Of a stretch of 64,000 nt of DNA, positions 25,324 to 34,496 are shown in pieces. The notes beneath the pieces were generated by a model. It saw only the letters and a list, made by a program, of their open reading frames with translations. It was not told the DNA's origin and searched no databases. Each line of letters begins with the position of its first letter. The first letter of the stretch is position 1. The position numbers and the translations under genes are program-made. Origin of the DNA: an uncultured bacterium (GTDB lineage Bacteria > Actinomycetota > Coriobacteriia > Coriobacteriales > Coriobacteriaceae); contig CAJMKK010000008.1 in NCBI GenBank assembly GCA_905214105.1, positions 1 to 64,000 of the forward strand. Reading direction: 5' to 3'.

Positions 25324-26463
25324 TTACTGTAACTCCCGAGCGTTATCATCGGCTCCATAGACCAGGGTAACGAATCGCTTGACTTCTTCATTGATGTCAT
25401 AACCGGCATCTGCCATCTGATTTCGTTTATCAACTCTTGCTGCTTCGCCAGCACACAACACCGAATTAACCCAAAGATCAGTATCAGTAAAGGGCAGGAA
25501 CGCAACATCGCCTGTGACATTTACTTCTCTCGTTACCGTGTCAGAAACGACGCAATGAAGGCCTGCGGCCTGAGCTTCAATTACGACATTTGGCATGCCC
25601 TCATATAATGATGGCAGAACGAAAACATCGAATGCAGACAATAAAGCCGGGATATCAGAGCGCAGGCCAGTAAAATTGATATTAGAAAGTACTCCCAAAA
25701 CTTTTGCTTTCTCACGAATATTGTGCTCAAGCTCTCCCATGCCCACCAACACGAGACGGGCGTCGGATCTTTGTTTTAGTAATTCAGCAAATACTTTAAG
25801 AAGGAATTCATGGTTCTTCTGAGCAGTAAAGCGCCCAACATGTCCAACAACAAGAGAATTGTCGTTTAAACCGAGTTCATTGCGAATTGACCTACGCATT
25901 TCAAGAGAAAACTGATATTGATTAAGATCAAGAGCATTGTGAAGATATCGAACTTCACCTCGCCTAATGGCTTTAGGACCAAAAGCATATTCGGCAGCAA
26001 GGTCAGAAGGTGCAATCTTTACATCTGCAATTGAGGTCAAAGGGCGGCGAATAGCTTTCTGAATAAACTGACCAATAACACCCTTGCCGTCACTGGCGTT
26101 ACTTGAACGCATAAAAAGTCGAGATGCACCCGCTTTCTTGGCAACCCAGAGATCTATTGCTGAAAGTGCATCCGATCCAATACGAAGCACGTTGGGGCAT
26201 CCATCATCACGAACTGCAAGTGTGAGCTCGCGTCGGTAGGCAGAAAAATCTTTCGTTTTACGAGTGATTCTAAAAACTCTGCCTCCAAGGCGTTCGATTT
26301 CGTCTTCGTAATAGCCTCGCTTATCGCCGGAAACAACAAAGTCCATCTGATAACGCGTTCGATCTAGCTGTCGATACATCTTCATTAAGAATGTTTCAGC
26401 ACCACCTGTGTCCATATTCGACACAATGCAGAGCAGTCGCTGAGGTTTATTGTTTGTGCACAT
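25324..26463 (-). CDS. Glycosyltransferase family 4-like enzyme
   Basis: A 379-residue GT-B glycosyltransferase. The N-terminal domain has the glycine-rich acceptor loop NMDTGGAETFLMKMYRQL; the C-terminal domain has VGHVGRFTAQKNHEFLL, NINFTGLRSDIPALLSAFDVFVLPSLYEGMPNVVIEAQAAGL, the E-x7-E donor-sugar motif of family 4. It adds one sugar of the repeat unit on the cytosolic side. The ATG at 26463 overlaps the end of the preceding gene by 17 bp; a TTG start at 26481 is possible. No strong ribosome site is seen, consistent with coupling. Confidence 0.88.
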   Translation of the reverse strand: MCTNNKPQRLLCIVSNMDTGGAETFLMKMYRQLDRTRYQMDFVVSGDKRGYYEDEIERLGGRVFRITRKTKDFSAYRRELTLAVRDDGCPNVLRIGSDALSAIDLWVAKKAGASRLFMRSSNASDGKGVIGQFIQKAIRRPLTSIADVKIAPSDLAAEYAFGPKAIRRGEVRYLHNALDLNQYQFSLEMRRSIRNELGLNDNSLVVGHVGRFTAQKNHEFLLKVFAELLKQRSDARLVLVGMGELEHNIREKAKVLGVLSNINFTGLRSDIPALLSAFDVFVLPSLYEGMPNVVIEAQAAGLHCVVSDTVTREVNVTGDVAFLPFTDTDLWVNSVLCAGEAARVDKRNQMADAGYDINEEVKRFVTLVYGADDNARELQ

Positions 26464-27529
26464 CGAAATTGCTTTCAACAAGAAGCTTGAATGTCCTCAA
26501 GCCCGTTTCGTACGAGTAGTCGTGCCCCTTGCGAAGGCAAGATTTTTTCATTGCAAGCAGCTGCTTGGGCAGCCTGGGATTAAGTAGGATATCCAGCAAC
26601 GCCTCACGGTTGCAGAATTCATACGACACGCCCGTTTCGCCTTCTTTGACCATCTCGGCATAACTTGGCCATTGCGACGCAATTACGGGGATACCGGCAC
26701 AGTAAGCGTCAACCACGGTGCCTGGGACGCCTTCGCCCGCGCACCTCGTTGGAAAGGTCAGGGCGAGATACCCGTTGAGGATCGAAGTACTCTCGTCCGC
26801 GGGCGCAACGCCCTTGTAGGCGACCTCGGAGACGTCGCAGTCTGCCATGAGCGCCTGGAAGTGCTCCTTGTACTCGGCTAGGACGTTTCCGTAAATGTCA
26901 AGCCTGAAAGCGCGACGACCAAGCTGACTGTTCGCCTTGCGCACAGCCCACACTATGTCGTCAATGCCTTTGTCCTCGTAGATGCGGGAGAAGACCGCTA
27001 AAGGCCATGGCTCACCGGATGGCTTCTCGAGTTCGGAGGATTCGAGAAGAGGCAGGCGCTTGTAGTTATATGCCACGAGCACGTTTTCGAAGCCTTGATC
27101 GGCGAGCAGAGACTTAACTCGTTGAGACTCAACCAGTATCGCATCGAACGATTTGAGCTTCTTCGTGAGCAAAGACTGTCCGGCTATAAATTCGGCGAGC
27201 CACCCGCCGATGACTGAGTACACGACTTTACAGCCATGTCGCTTCCGCAAATTAATGAGCATCGGCGCAAAGACTTTCAGTCCATTATGGGCCGGAAGCA
27301 TAATAAGGACATCAGAGAATTTCGCGAGTTCGGTGCACTCACGAATAAGTGCAATCGGGTGCTTCTGCCACCCACGCGTGTCGACAGATTTAACATTCTC
27401 ATTCCCGCAGACATCGCGCAACAACTCGCGGACAGTTCGAGTCTTCACGACCTGACCATCCGCCATGTCGAGCCCCTCAGCAAAGTGTCCGATAATGCCG
27501 ACCGTCTTTATCTGTTTAGTTATTTCCAT
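26447..27529 (-). CDS. Glycosyltransferase (GT-B, family 4-like)
   Basis: A 360-residue GT-B enzyme that starts ITKQIKTVGIIGHFAEGLDMADGQVVKTRTV, a pattern of a small group of capsule glycosyltransferases. The donor-binding half has LAVFSRIYEDKGIDDIVWAV, YGNVLAEYKEHF and the motif FPTRCAGEGVPGTVVDAYCAGIPVIAS. Donor sugar unknown. Its 3' end overlaps the next glycosyltransferase gene, so the two are coupled. The ribosome site region is purine-rich (AGATGGAAAT). Confidence 0.85.
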   Translation of the reverse strand: MEITKQIKTVGIIGHFAEGLDMADGQVVKTRTVRELLRDVCGNENVKSVDTRGWQKHPIALIRECTELAKFSDVLIMLPAHNGLKVFAPMLINLRKRHGCKVVYSVIGGWLAEFIAGQSLLTKKLKSFDAILVESQRVKSLLADQGFENVLVAYNYKRLPLLESSELEKPSGEPWPLAVFSRIYEDKGIDDIVWAVRKANSQLGRRAFRLDIYGNVLAEYKEHFQALMADCDVSEVAYKGVAPADESTSILNGYLALTFPTRCAGEGVPGTVVDAYCAGIPVIASQWPSYAEMVKEGETGVSYEFCNREALLDILLNPRLPKQLLAMKKSCLRKGHDYSYETGLRTFKLLVESNFDVHKQ

Positions 27530-27554
27530 CTATAGAAAGCCTTGCCTCGCATGT

Positions 27555-28346
27555 TCAGTCACAGTTGCTGACGTACTTCATCTTCTTGTACGCACCAAAA
27601 ACCAGATTTATGAATGTCCTCCAGCAAGCGAGCGGAGCCGACATGCCCTCGCCCTCGTGCCAGAGAACGTAGAGATGAGCGACCTGGCCCCTGAGTCCAA
27701 CTCCGTGCGAGACGGAAGACGTTCTCACCCGATATCGCCCGAGCACCTCGGGCAACAGCATACAGTCAGCTTTCTTGGCCGCCTTCAGCCACATGGCATA
27801 GTCGTTGTGCTTTTTCAGGTCGGCTATCTGCACCAGGCCGACCTCATGCGCATCGTACATTACAGTCAAACACCCTGGCCAGCAATAGCGGCGCATGCCT
27901 GAGCGCGTAATAAGCGAAGGCCCCGAGAAGCGACGCCCTTGGGACTCTCCACCCTCGTCCATCGTCTCATACTCCGTGTACGAAAAACTGCAGCCGCTTT
28001 TGCGCATGAACGCGAGCTGCCTCTCCAGCTTGTCCGGTTCCCAGAGGTCATCGCTGTCCAGAAAGGCGACCCAGTCGCCCCTTGCCTCTCGAAGCGCGCG
28101 ATTACGCGAGTACGCCGCGCCCGAGTTGCGCTCGTTGGAGAAAACGTGGACGCGCGAGTCATCCTTGGCTAAGGCATCAACGACAGCGACGGTGCCGTCC
28201 GTCGAGCAATCGTCAACGACCAGCAGCTCCCAGTCGCCGTATGTCTGCGACTGCACGCTCTTTATGCTTTCCGCAATAAAGTGTTCAGAGTTGTACGATG
28301 GCATTACGACGGATACAAGGCCGAACTCCTGAGTGTTTTCCCTCAC
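27555..28346 (-). CDS. Glycosyltransferase family 2
   Basis: A 263-residue GT-A enzyme: VSVVMPSYNSEHFIAESIKSVQSQTYGDWELLVVDDCSTDGT at the N-terminus, the metal-binding FLDSDDLWEPDKLERQ, and a C-terminal HNDYAMWLKAAKKA block like that of CpsI/WcaA-type inverting transferases. It adds a sugar to the lipid-linked intermediate. Its ATG overlaps the stop of the priming transferase by 4 bp (ATGA), so it probably acts second in the assembly, as the order of genes suggests. Confidence 0.9.
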   Translation of the reverse strand: MRENTQEFGLVSVVMPSYNSEHFIAESIKSVQSQTYGDWELLVVDDCSTDGTVAVVDALAKDDSRVHVFSNERNSGAAYSRNRALREARGDWVAFLDSDDLWEPDKLERQLAFMRKSGCSFSYTEYETMDEGGESQGRRFSGPSLITRSGMRRYCWPGCLTVMYDAHEVGLVQIADLKKHNDYAMWLKAAKKADCMLLPEVLGRYRVRTSSVSHGVGLRGQVAHLYVLWHEGEGMSAPLACWRTFINLVFGAYKKMKYVSNCD

Positions 28347-29062
28347 TGGATCACGACCGTTTCGTTCAACAATTTCTTTGCCTGCTCTTGCAGGCCGTAG
28401 TACTCTTCGCGCGTCACGCGGCCCTCGGCAAGCAGATAGTCGCCGTAGTCGGCGGCGGTGGCCATGCCGTCCTCGGTAATACCCTCCTGTTTCACGAAGG
28501 CTTTGGCGAGGGTCTTAAAGAAAATGGCGGCATCACCCGCGAATGTAATATGCTCGATATAGTCCAAGTCGTAGGCAAGCTTGTCATCCCAGGCAATGGC
28601 GTTACGCCCGTTCACCTGGGCCAACCCAGAAAGACCAGGCCGCACCAAATGGCGCTTGCACTGTTCGGGCGTCATGAACACCATATCGCGTACCAGCTGC
28701 GGACGCGGCCCGATAATAGCCATCTCGCCTCGCACGATGTTGAGCACCTCAGGCAACTCATCCAAGCTTGTCGCACGTAAAGCCTTGCCAAACTTTGTCA
28801 AGCGCACCTCGTCGGGCAAAAGATTGCCGTTTTCATCGCACTCATCAGTCATAGTGCGAAACTTATAAAGGTTAAATATCTTCTCGTCCTTACCCGGGCG
28901 CGGCTGGCGGAACAGCACGGGGCTACCCAATTTCACGCGGACCATAATTGCCACGATTGCCAGTACCCACCAGAAGAGAATGAGCAGGACAAGAGACAGA
29001 CACAGGTCAATGATTCGTTTGCCATGACGTTGGTAAAAAGTCTCGTTACCTAACCTACTCAA
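28343..29062 (-). CDS. Priming sugar-phosphate transferase (PglC/WcaJ-type)
   Basis: A 239-residue bacterial sugar transferase. One membrane segment (LCLSLVLLILFWWVLAIVAIMVRV) precedes the catalytic core with SPVLFRQPRPGKDEKIFNLYKFRTM, the Asp-Glu pair in ATSLDELPEVLNIVRGEM, and IGPRPQLV plus RPGLSGLAQVNGRN. It transfers a sugar-1-phosphate to undecaprenyl phosphate and so starts repeat-unit synthesis. The single helix and size are those of PglC-like rather than long WbaP-like enzymes, with a charged 45-residue C-terminal extension. Together with the aminotransferase and dehydratase upstream this suggests a 4-amino-4,6-dideoxy sugar as the first residue. Confidence 0.92.
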   Translation of the reverse strand: MSRLGNETFYQRHGKRIIDLCLSLVLLILFWWVLAIVAIMVRVKLGSPVLFRQPRPGKDEKIFNLYKFRTMTDECDENGNLLPDEVRLTKFGKALRATSLDELPEVLNIVRGEMAIIGPRPQLVRDMVFMTPEQCKRHLVRPGLSGLAQVNGRNAIAWDDKLAYDLDYIEHITFAGDAAIFFKTLAKAFVKQEGITEDGMATAADYGDYLLAEGRVTREEYYGLQEQAKKLLNETVVIQ

Positions 29063-30308
29063 AACAACGCCTAATCACTTCGATAATTACGTCCTGCTGC
29101 TCGGGAGTCATCTTGTTGTCGGAGGGCAGACAGAGACCACGATGGAAGATATCGGCGCCAATATCCAAAGGCAAGCCATCTGTACCCGTTGCACCGCCGG
29201 AAATATACGCGTTAGTCTTAGCTCGACCATTGCCCTCGCGCGTCACGAAAGCATTCATGCGATAAATAGGCTGCATGTGCATAGGCTTCCATATTGGACG
29301 ACCCTCGGCGTTAATGGCGGCAATAGCCTCAAGAATCTCGGTGGGGCAGCTCTTACCAGGCTCGCTTACGTAAAGTGCCTCACTCTCGCCTCGAACCTGT
29401 TTGCACATTGCGTCAGGGTCTATTAGCAGACAAGAAAGCCAGAAGTTCGGCTCACAAACGTTAGGGTCGTAGGGGTTCATGCTCACCGGCAGACCCTTAA
29501 AGCCCTCTTTGTAACGCATGTAAATAGCCTTCTTTTGGGCAATATGCTCCTCCAGATGCGGAATCTGGCCACGCACGACACCGGCGATTACATTGCTCAT
29601 TCGATAGTTATAACCAAGCTCCTCATGTTGGTACCAGGGGGCGGCTTCACGCGACTGGGTCGACCATTTGCGCGTTTTATCGGCTGCCTCTTTGTTATCA
29701 GTTAAAAGCATGCCACCAGCGGAACCGGTAATGATCTTATTGCCGTTAAAGCTAATGGCGCTGATGTCACCAAACGTACCAGTCTGACGACCCTTATACG
29801 TGGCGCCAAGTGACTCAGCAGCATCCTCAACAAGGACAGCCCCGTGTGCATCGCAAATTGAACGAAGCTCTTCGACTTTGCCAGGCGTTCCGTATAGATG
29901 CGCCGCCACAACGACCTTTGCAGTCGGATGCAGTTCGAAGGCCTTTTCAAGAGCGACGGGATCCATATTCCAAGTGTCTCGCTCGGTATCGATAAATACA
30001 GGGACACCGCCCTCGTAAACAACTGGGTTCACCGTTGCGTCGAACGTCATATCGCTGCAAAGGACCTCATCACCGGGCTTAATTCCAGCAAGCTTCATGG
30101 CAAGATGCAAGGCAGAAGTACCACAAGAAAGGGCAACGGCATAGCCGCAACCAATCTTTTCAGCCATTTGGCGTTCGATTTCGTTGATATTCTCGCCTAC
30201 CGTTGACATCCAGTTAGTCTCATATGCCTCGGTAACGTATTTGAGCTCATCGCCGTGCATGGTCGGCGAGCTAAGCCAAACCTTGTTCTCAAAGGGTTTA
30301 ATGTCCAT
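29055..30308 (-). CDS. DegT/DnrJ/EryC1 PLP aminotransferase (PglE-like)
   Basis: A 417-residue PLP enzyme. Key blocks are YAVALSCGTSALHLAMKLAG, VLVEDAAESLGATYKGR and ISFNGNKIITGSAGGMLLTDN, where the Lys binds PLP. Such enzymes aminate a 4-keto sugar nucleotide; the likely substrate is the UDP-4-keto-6-deoxy-GlcNAc made by the dehydratase 15 bp upstream. The 3' end overlaps the priming transferase gene by 8 bp. Insertions around residues 270-330 make it somewhat longer than the minimal family size. The substrate is inferred from context. Confidence 0.9.
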   Translation of the reverse strand: MDIKPFENKVWLSSPTMHGDELKYVTEAYETNWMSTVGENINEIERQMAEKIGCGYAVALSCGTSALHLAMKLAGIKPGDEVLCSDMTFDATVNPVVYEGGVPVFIDTERDTWNMDPVALEKAFELHPTAKVVVAAHLYGTPGKVEELRSICDAHGAVLVEDAAESLGATYKGRQTGTFGDISAISFNGNKIITGSAGGMLLTDNKEAADKTRKWSTQSREAAPWYQHEELGYNYRMSNVIAGVVRGQIPHLEEHIAQKKAIYMRYKEGFKGLPVSMNPYDPNVCEPNFWLSCLLIDPDAMCKQVRGESEALYVSEPGKSCPTEILEAIAAINAEGRPIWKPMHMQPIYRMNAFVTREGNGRAKTNAYISGGATGTDGLPLDIGADIFHRGLCLPSDNKMTPEQQDVIIEVIRRCFE

Positions 30309-30323
30309 CTTGGCTCCTTATCC

Positions 30324-32204
30324 CTAATCGTTAAACTGCGGATGATATGTAGGTACAACCTCAGCGAGAACGGACTTAACCGTGTCGTTATCCTTGTCGA
30401 GGCAGTCATGAAGCTTCTCGAGCTTGTCTTTGATCTCTTCCATCCTGTCGGCCTCGGCTGTGGAAATGCGAATCTCGGAATGCTCGGTAGGCAGGAGCTG
30501 CTCGTTGTCCATAAGAAGCTCCTCGTACATCTTTTCGCCAGGACGCAGGCCGACCTCTTTGATCTGGATATCTATGCCAGGCTTAAGACCGCTCAGCGTA
30601 ATAAGGTTGATGGCAAGGTCGTAGATCTTGACCGGCTCACCCATGTCCAGAACAAAGATCTCGCCGCCATGAGCAAGTGCACCAGCAGTAATGACCAACT
30701 TACTAGCCTCGGGGATGGTCATGAAGTAACGCGTGATGTCCTTGTGCGTAATGGTGATAGGGCCACCCTCACGAAGCTGGCGCTTAAACAGCGGAATAAC
30801 CGATCCATGACTACCCAGAACATTGCCAAAGCGAACAGCCGTAAAGATGGTCTTACTGTTTGCCGCGTAATACTGAACGATCATCTCGTCCATACGCTTG
30901 GTGGCACCCATTACGTTAGTGGGATTAACGGCCTTATCGGTGGAAATCTGCACATAGTGACTGCACTGGTACTTGTCGGCAAGGCGCACGACGTTGAGCG
31001 TGCCAAAAACGTTATTCTCGATTGCCTCGCGGGCGTTGTGTTCCATAAGAGGAACGTGCTTGTGGGCTGCAGCGTGGAAAACAACTTGCGGATGGTACTT
31101 CTCAAAGACTTTGGTAATCGCGGGGAGATGCGTAATGGAGCCGATATAGACTTGAATATCAGTGCCTTGATCATGAGCGGTCTTGATGATGTCGTGATAC
31201 AGCTCGTAGGTAGTGTTCTCGTAAATGTCGAACAACACGATTTGCGCAGGTTTTGCCGGAAGCAGCTGACGTACAAGCTCTGACCCAATAGATCCGCCGC
31301 CGCCCGTGACCAAAATGCGCTTACCGGTAACATAGCCCATTTGGTTAAGGTCAAGAGACTTCTCCTCACGAGAAAGCAAGTCGCTGATCTCGACCTCACG
31401 AAGAGCAACCCTGCCTACACCATCCTGCGGAATATCGCGGACATTGGGGAGCGTGAGAACCCTAAGACCTGTCTTCATGCACAGGTCATAGATACGCTGA
31501 CGCTCTTCATGCGTAGCGCTAGGAATTGCCACGACAATCTGTTCTGCTTCGCAATCGTGCGCAATAGTAGGGATATCGGCGCAAGTACCGTAGACCTTAA
31601 CGTCATGAATTCGCTGATTTTGCTTATTGGGGTCATCGTCAACTACGGCAACCGGATCACCGATCATATCGGTGTCTCCGTTGAGCATACGTTTGATGGA
31701 AAGAGAGCCGGTCTCCCCTGCTCCTACGATGAGCGTACGCGGGAGATGCGCATCGGAATTGCTTATAAAACGCCAGAGCTGGCTACCATAAATGGCGCGA
31801 ATGGCAAAGCGGCCGCCACCGCAAATAATGAGGACGACAGCCCATGCCATAACGTCCTCACGAAGGGTCATGCCCTTGCCAAATAACACGTTAAAGATAA
31901 CGTCGCCAATGACTGAGCCTACCGTTACAGCAGCAACAATACGTCCAGCCTCGGAAATGCTCGCATAGCGCCATAAGCTGCTATACATATGAAAGAACCA
32001 AAAGACGACAACGTTTACAATCGCAAGCACAAGAATAGCCGGGCATGCGCCGGCTGCTCCGCTGAGCGTCGCCCAATGCTGCGTTCCCCACGATGCAACA
32101 AACACGGCAATAAAAGTTGCAGCAATGTCATATGCCATCAACACATACGGCTCGAAGGCGCTTAGCTTCCCCTTTTGCTTTGCGCTCTTGGATTCGGTGT
32201 TCAA
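30324..32204 (-). CDS. Membrane UDP-GlcNAc 4,6-dehydratase (PglF/CapD-type)
   Basis: A 626-residue protein with four N-terminal membrane helices, a first Rossmann-like domain (RTLIVGAGETGSLSIKRM) and a C-terminal SDR domain with TGGGGSIGSELVRQLLPAKP. The catalytic part reads HAAAHKHVPLMEHNAREAIENNVFGT and VQISTDKAVNPTNVMGATKRMDEM; in these long enzymes Met-Ala/Gly-x-x-K replaces Tyr-x-x-x-K. It forms the 4-keto-6-deoxy sugar nucleotide. Start is the ATG-like codon after AGGGAGAGAG; the exact start could shift by a few codons. It is the second gene of the operon, after the NusG-like regulator. Confidence 0.92.
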   Translation of the reverse strand: MNTESKSAKQKGKLSAFEPYVLMAYDIAATFIAVFVASWGTQHWATLSGAAGACPAILVLAIVNVVVFWFFHMYSSLWRYASISEAGRIVAAVTVGSVIGDVIFNVLFGKGMTLREDVMAWAVVLIICGGGRFAIRAIYGSQLWRFISNSDAHLPRTLIVGAGETGSLSIKRMLNGDTDMIGDPVAVVDDDPNKQNQRIHDVKVYGTCADIPTIAHDCEAEQIVVAIPSATHEERQRIYDLCMKTGLRVLTLPNVRDIPQDGVGRVALREVEISDLLSREEKSLDLNQMGYVTGKRILVTGGGGSIGSELVRQLLPAKPAQIVLFDIYENTTYELYHDIIKTAHDQGTDIQVYIGSITHLPAITKVFEKYHPQVVFHAAAHKHVPLMEHNAREAIENNVFGTLNVVRLADKYQCSHYVQISTDKAVNPTNVMGATKRMDEMIVQYYAANSKTIFTAVRFGNVLGSHGSVIPLFKRQLREGGPITITHKDITRYFMTIPEASKLVITAGALAHGGEIFVLDMGEPVKIYDLAINLITLSGLKPGIDIQIKEVGLRPGEKMYEELLMDNEQLLPTEHSEIRISTAEADRMEEIKDKLEKLHDCLDKDNDTVKSVLAEVVPTYHPQFND

Positions 32205-32285
32205 GATTCGCTCTTCTCTCTCCCTATTAATCCCGTTATCCCCGCCCCGGGGATCCCCTTTGCTCCTTTGAGCAACCGCCAGCAG
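32205..32285 (-). promoter_or_regulatory. Structured spacer between the NusG paralogue and the operon
   Basis: On the minus strand this 81-bp spacer has a small hairpin TTGCTC-AAAG-GAGCAA (32260-32275) and the palindrome GGGGATCCCC (32249-32258). LoaP-type antiterminators act on a hairpin in the leader of their target operon, so this spacer is a candidate site. The link is inference. Confidence 0.35.
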
Positions 32286-32831
32286 CTAGGCGATCGCTTT
32301 TTTGAGGCTTCGCATGGCACGTTGCTCGTTTGAAAGCACGGCAAGGCCAACGCGCGTAGTTACGCGTCGGCCGCACAGGTTGAGCTCCAGATAAGCAGTG
32401 CTCTTGCGTCTATTAATGGTTTTGATAAGGCCTTCGTGGCCCAGCAGCGGACCTGCCGTCACTACGACCTGGTCGCCGTCTTTTAAGGCCTCGCTCATGG
32501 GCACTACGCGGTCTCCCCTATGCGTAAAGCCGCCAATAAGCTGAACCTCTTCTTTTGCCAGCGGCACAAACTGACCGTCCTGGGAAAGCACCCGGGCAAA
32601 GTCGTCCATGCGCAGCAGATACTGTTGCACGGTGCGGGGATCTGCCGTATCGCAGATTAGATAACCGGGAAAGAGTGGCTTGGTCGTATTGACCCATTCG
32701 CCGTGTACTTTAATCTCGGTTTGAAATTGGGGATAAAAGAGCTCCTGCATGGCGACAGCCGGCACCAAGCGCTCAATGCGCTCACGCATTACGTCTTCGC
32801 GACCGTTAATGACCTGAATTACATACCACAC
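32286..32831 (-). CDS. loaP: NusG-family antiterminator of the LoaP type
   Basis: A 181-residue NusG paralogue. The N-terminal domain starts WYVIQVINGREDVMRERIE and has ELFYPQFQTEIK, KPLFPGYLICDT; the C-terminal KOW domain reads LKDGDQVVVTAGPLLGHEGLIKTINRRKSTAYLELNLCGR. LoaP proteins stay with RNA polymerase and suppress termination in long polysaccharide operons. It is the first gene of such an operon here, which is the expected place. I choose the GTG at 32831 (protein MWYVIQV), spaced from AAGGGGGTGGAG; the frame also opens at 32840, inside that site. Regulation of the downstream 14 kb is inferred. Confidence 0.85.
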   Translation of the reverse strand: MWYVIQVINGREDVMRERIERLVPAVAMQELFYPQFQTEIKVHGEWVNTTKPLFPGYLICDTADPRTVQQYLLRMDDFARVLSQDGQFVPLAKEEVQLIGGFTHRGDRVVPMSEALKDGDQVVVTAGPLLGHEGLIKTINRRKSTAYLELNLCGRRVTTRVGLAVLSNEQRAMRSLKKAIA

Positions 32832-33578
32832 GAGCTCCACCCCCTTGCTGTCTTACGTATGGCTCACGTGATTTGGATATGGCTTCGCCAGGGCGCTTGT
32901 GCGCGAAGGCGCTCCATATTCAAACCCTGAGCCCAGTCAGACAAGCACGTGGCTCTGCCCCACCGTGAACGGTATGTATAAGCGCAGTTGCTAGAAACGC
33001 GGACGTGTATCGCAAAATGACCGCGTCTCCAGCTGGCTGTGTGCGAACCAGTCAAGCGGGTACAAAACTGGACCGCACGCAAACAGCTGAAGGACTGCTG
33101 TGGTTTGCCAAAACAACTTATTGGCACCTTCCAATGCGAACTTATAAATAGCCGCAAAAGCAAGTGCAAAAACGTGCATGGCAATCGATATTGGAGCTCA
33201 TGGTTTTTCTAACACCGCCGTTACGGCCGGATGCTGATCGACCCTGCGCTTTGTGGCTTACTGAAGCCGTGAGCACAGTTGAACTCATGTAACGTTAGGT
33301 ATCCTAGCACAAGCTGTTAGTGAAACTGATTTGGGTTGCGTTGGACAACATTTCGTTCATTTGACGTGCTTAAGGGGGTTGTTTTGGGATGTTGTTCACG
33401 TTGGCGCAGGTTATTGTGGAGCTGGCAATAATTGGGAGCGTTCCTGAAGCCCAACTGAAGCAGCGAGCTGCACTGGTAATTGCGTTTGGATAACAAACTA
33501 TGTACAGACATGGGAAATAAATTGTGCAACTTTTTGTTGATGTGGGTATGGGTTTGTGGCGCGAGGTATTTTGGCATG
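32832..33578. other. Long leader and spacer upstream of the polysaccharide operon
   Basis: About 750 bp with no credible coding sequence; it must hold the operon promoter. A possible minus-strand -10 (TAGGATACC) is near 33302-33310, but a convincing -35 is not seen. A GC-rich inverted stretch (GGGCGCTTGTGCGCGAAGGCGCTC) lies near 32893. A long untranslated leader fits an operon controlled by antitermination. Confidence 0.45.
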
Positions 33579-33584
33579 AAAAAA

Positions 33585-33604
33585 GCCTTCGGAATTCCGA
33601 AGGC
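33585..33604 (-). terminator. Rho-independent terminator after tRNA-Ala
   Basis: GCCTTCGGAATTCCGAAGGC followed by TTTTTTC on the minus strand, 14 bp beyond the tRNA 3' end. Confidence 0.85.
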
Positions 33605-33618
33605 CTTTTAATTCACGA

Positions 33619-33694
33619 TGGTGGAGACGAGGGGGATCGAACCCCTGACCTCTTGACTGCCAGTCAAGCGCTCTCCCAGCTGAGCTACGCCCCC
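33619..33694 (-). tRNA. tRNA-Ala (GGC anticodon)
   Basis: Full cloverleaf on the minus strand: acceptor GGGGGCG/CGTCTCC with G-T wobbles, D arm TAGCTCAGCTGGGAGAGC, anticodon stem CTTGA/TCAAG with loop CTGGCAG (GGC), T arm AGGGG-TTCGATC-CCCCT and encoded CCA. It reads GCC/GCT codons. A tRNA next to the variable capsule operon is a usual place for insertion. Confidence 0.95.
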
Positions 33695-33767
33695 GTGACG
33701 AGGTAGTACTATAGGGGAAGACTTTCTTTGATGCAAGGACTTTTTTCGGGTTGTTGGGGTGACTTAC

Positions 33768-33846
33768 GGGATTTTTGGGACAGGTCCTAAAAATTCACCC
33801 TGGCCTTCGGCCAGCGCGCAATTTTATGGCCAGTCCCAAAAATCCC
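33768..33846. repeat. Two-armed inverted repeat downstream of the thiamine kinase gene
   Basis: Arms GGGATTTTTGGGAC (33768-33781) and its exact complement (33833-33846) enclose an inner hairpin CTGGCC-TTC-GGCCAG (33800-33814). It abuts the stop codon of the minus-strand gene and belongs to the set of large intergenic hairpins described in the findings. Confidence 0.7.
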
Positions 33847-34487
33847 TACCGCAGTAGGAATCCGATTGCGGCTCCTTGGTGGACGGTTATGGTGGCTGTG
33901 GTTCTTACTATGTTGCTGATGCCCGTGTCGGCCAACAAGTCCAGCGGGGCGTGATCTAGTTCCCACTCCAAGCCATGTTCGCTTACCACCGTCCCAGGGG
34001 CTATGGCGATGATGGAGAACGTCTTGCCTTCGGCGCCCTCAATGGTCCACGATTCGCCTGTGCGAAGGATGCGGGCGACCACCTTGTCTTCGGCAATCCA
34101 GACTGGGGCATCCTCGTAGCCCGCGAGCAACCCCAGCACGGAAAGCGCCATGTCCGGACGGCCGCCCGTGGCGCAGGTCGCAACCACTTCGGCACCCGGC
34201 CAGCGACGGCGGACGGAATCGAGCGCCAACGCAAGATCGGTATAGTCCTTGTACGGGTCGTGGCGCTCAACTTCAAAGTCGGTGGCGGCATCGACCAGCG
34301 CACGGCCCGCGTCGCTCACCGTGTCGGCATCCCCCACATAAACGTCGCAGCTCAGGCCAGCGCCCAGCAGCGCATCGAGTCCGCGGTCCACGGCGACAAC
34401 GTGGTCGCACTCCCCTGCTAGCCTACGTAACAGACCCGCGCTCGCCACCACGGGCGAGCCGCAGACCACTAATACCTTGCAAGCCAC
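33846..34487 (-). CDS. thiN: Thiamine pyrophosphokinase
   Basis: A 213-residue enzyme that makes thiamine diphosphate from thiamine and ATP. It has VAVDRGLDALLGAGLSCDVYVGDADTVS, then HDPYKDYTDLALALDSV and CATGGRPDMALSVLG, the three active-site blocks of the family, and a C-terminal beta domain. The gene lies 9 bp after the HAD phosphatase gene, so both are probably one transcript. There is no TPP riboswitch visible upstream. The stop overlaps the large inverted repeat at 33768-33846. Confidence 0.92.
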   Translation of the reverse strand: MACKVLVVCGSPVVASAGLLRRLAGECDHVVAVDRGLDALLGAGLSCDVYVGDADTVSDAGRALVDAATDFEVERHDPYKDYTDLALALDSVRRRWPGAEVVATCATGGRPDMALSVLGLLAGYEDAPVWIAEDKVVARILRTGESWTIEGAEGKTFSIIAIAPGTVVSEHGLEWELDHAPLDLLADTGISNIVRTTATITVHQGAAIGFLLR

Positions 34488-34496
34488 AGCCCTCGC

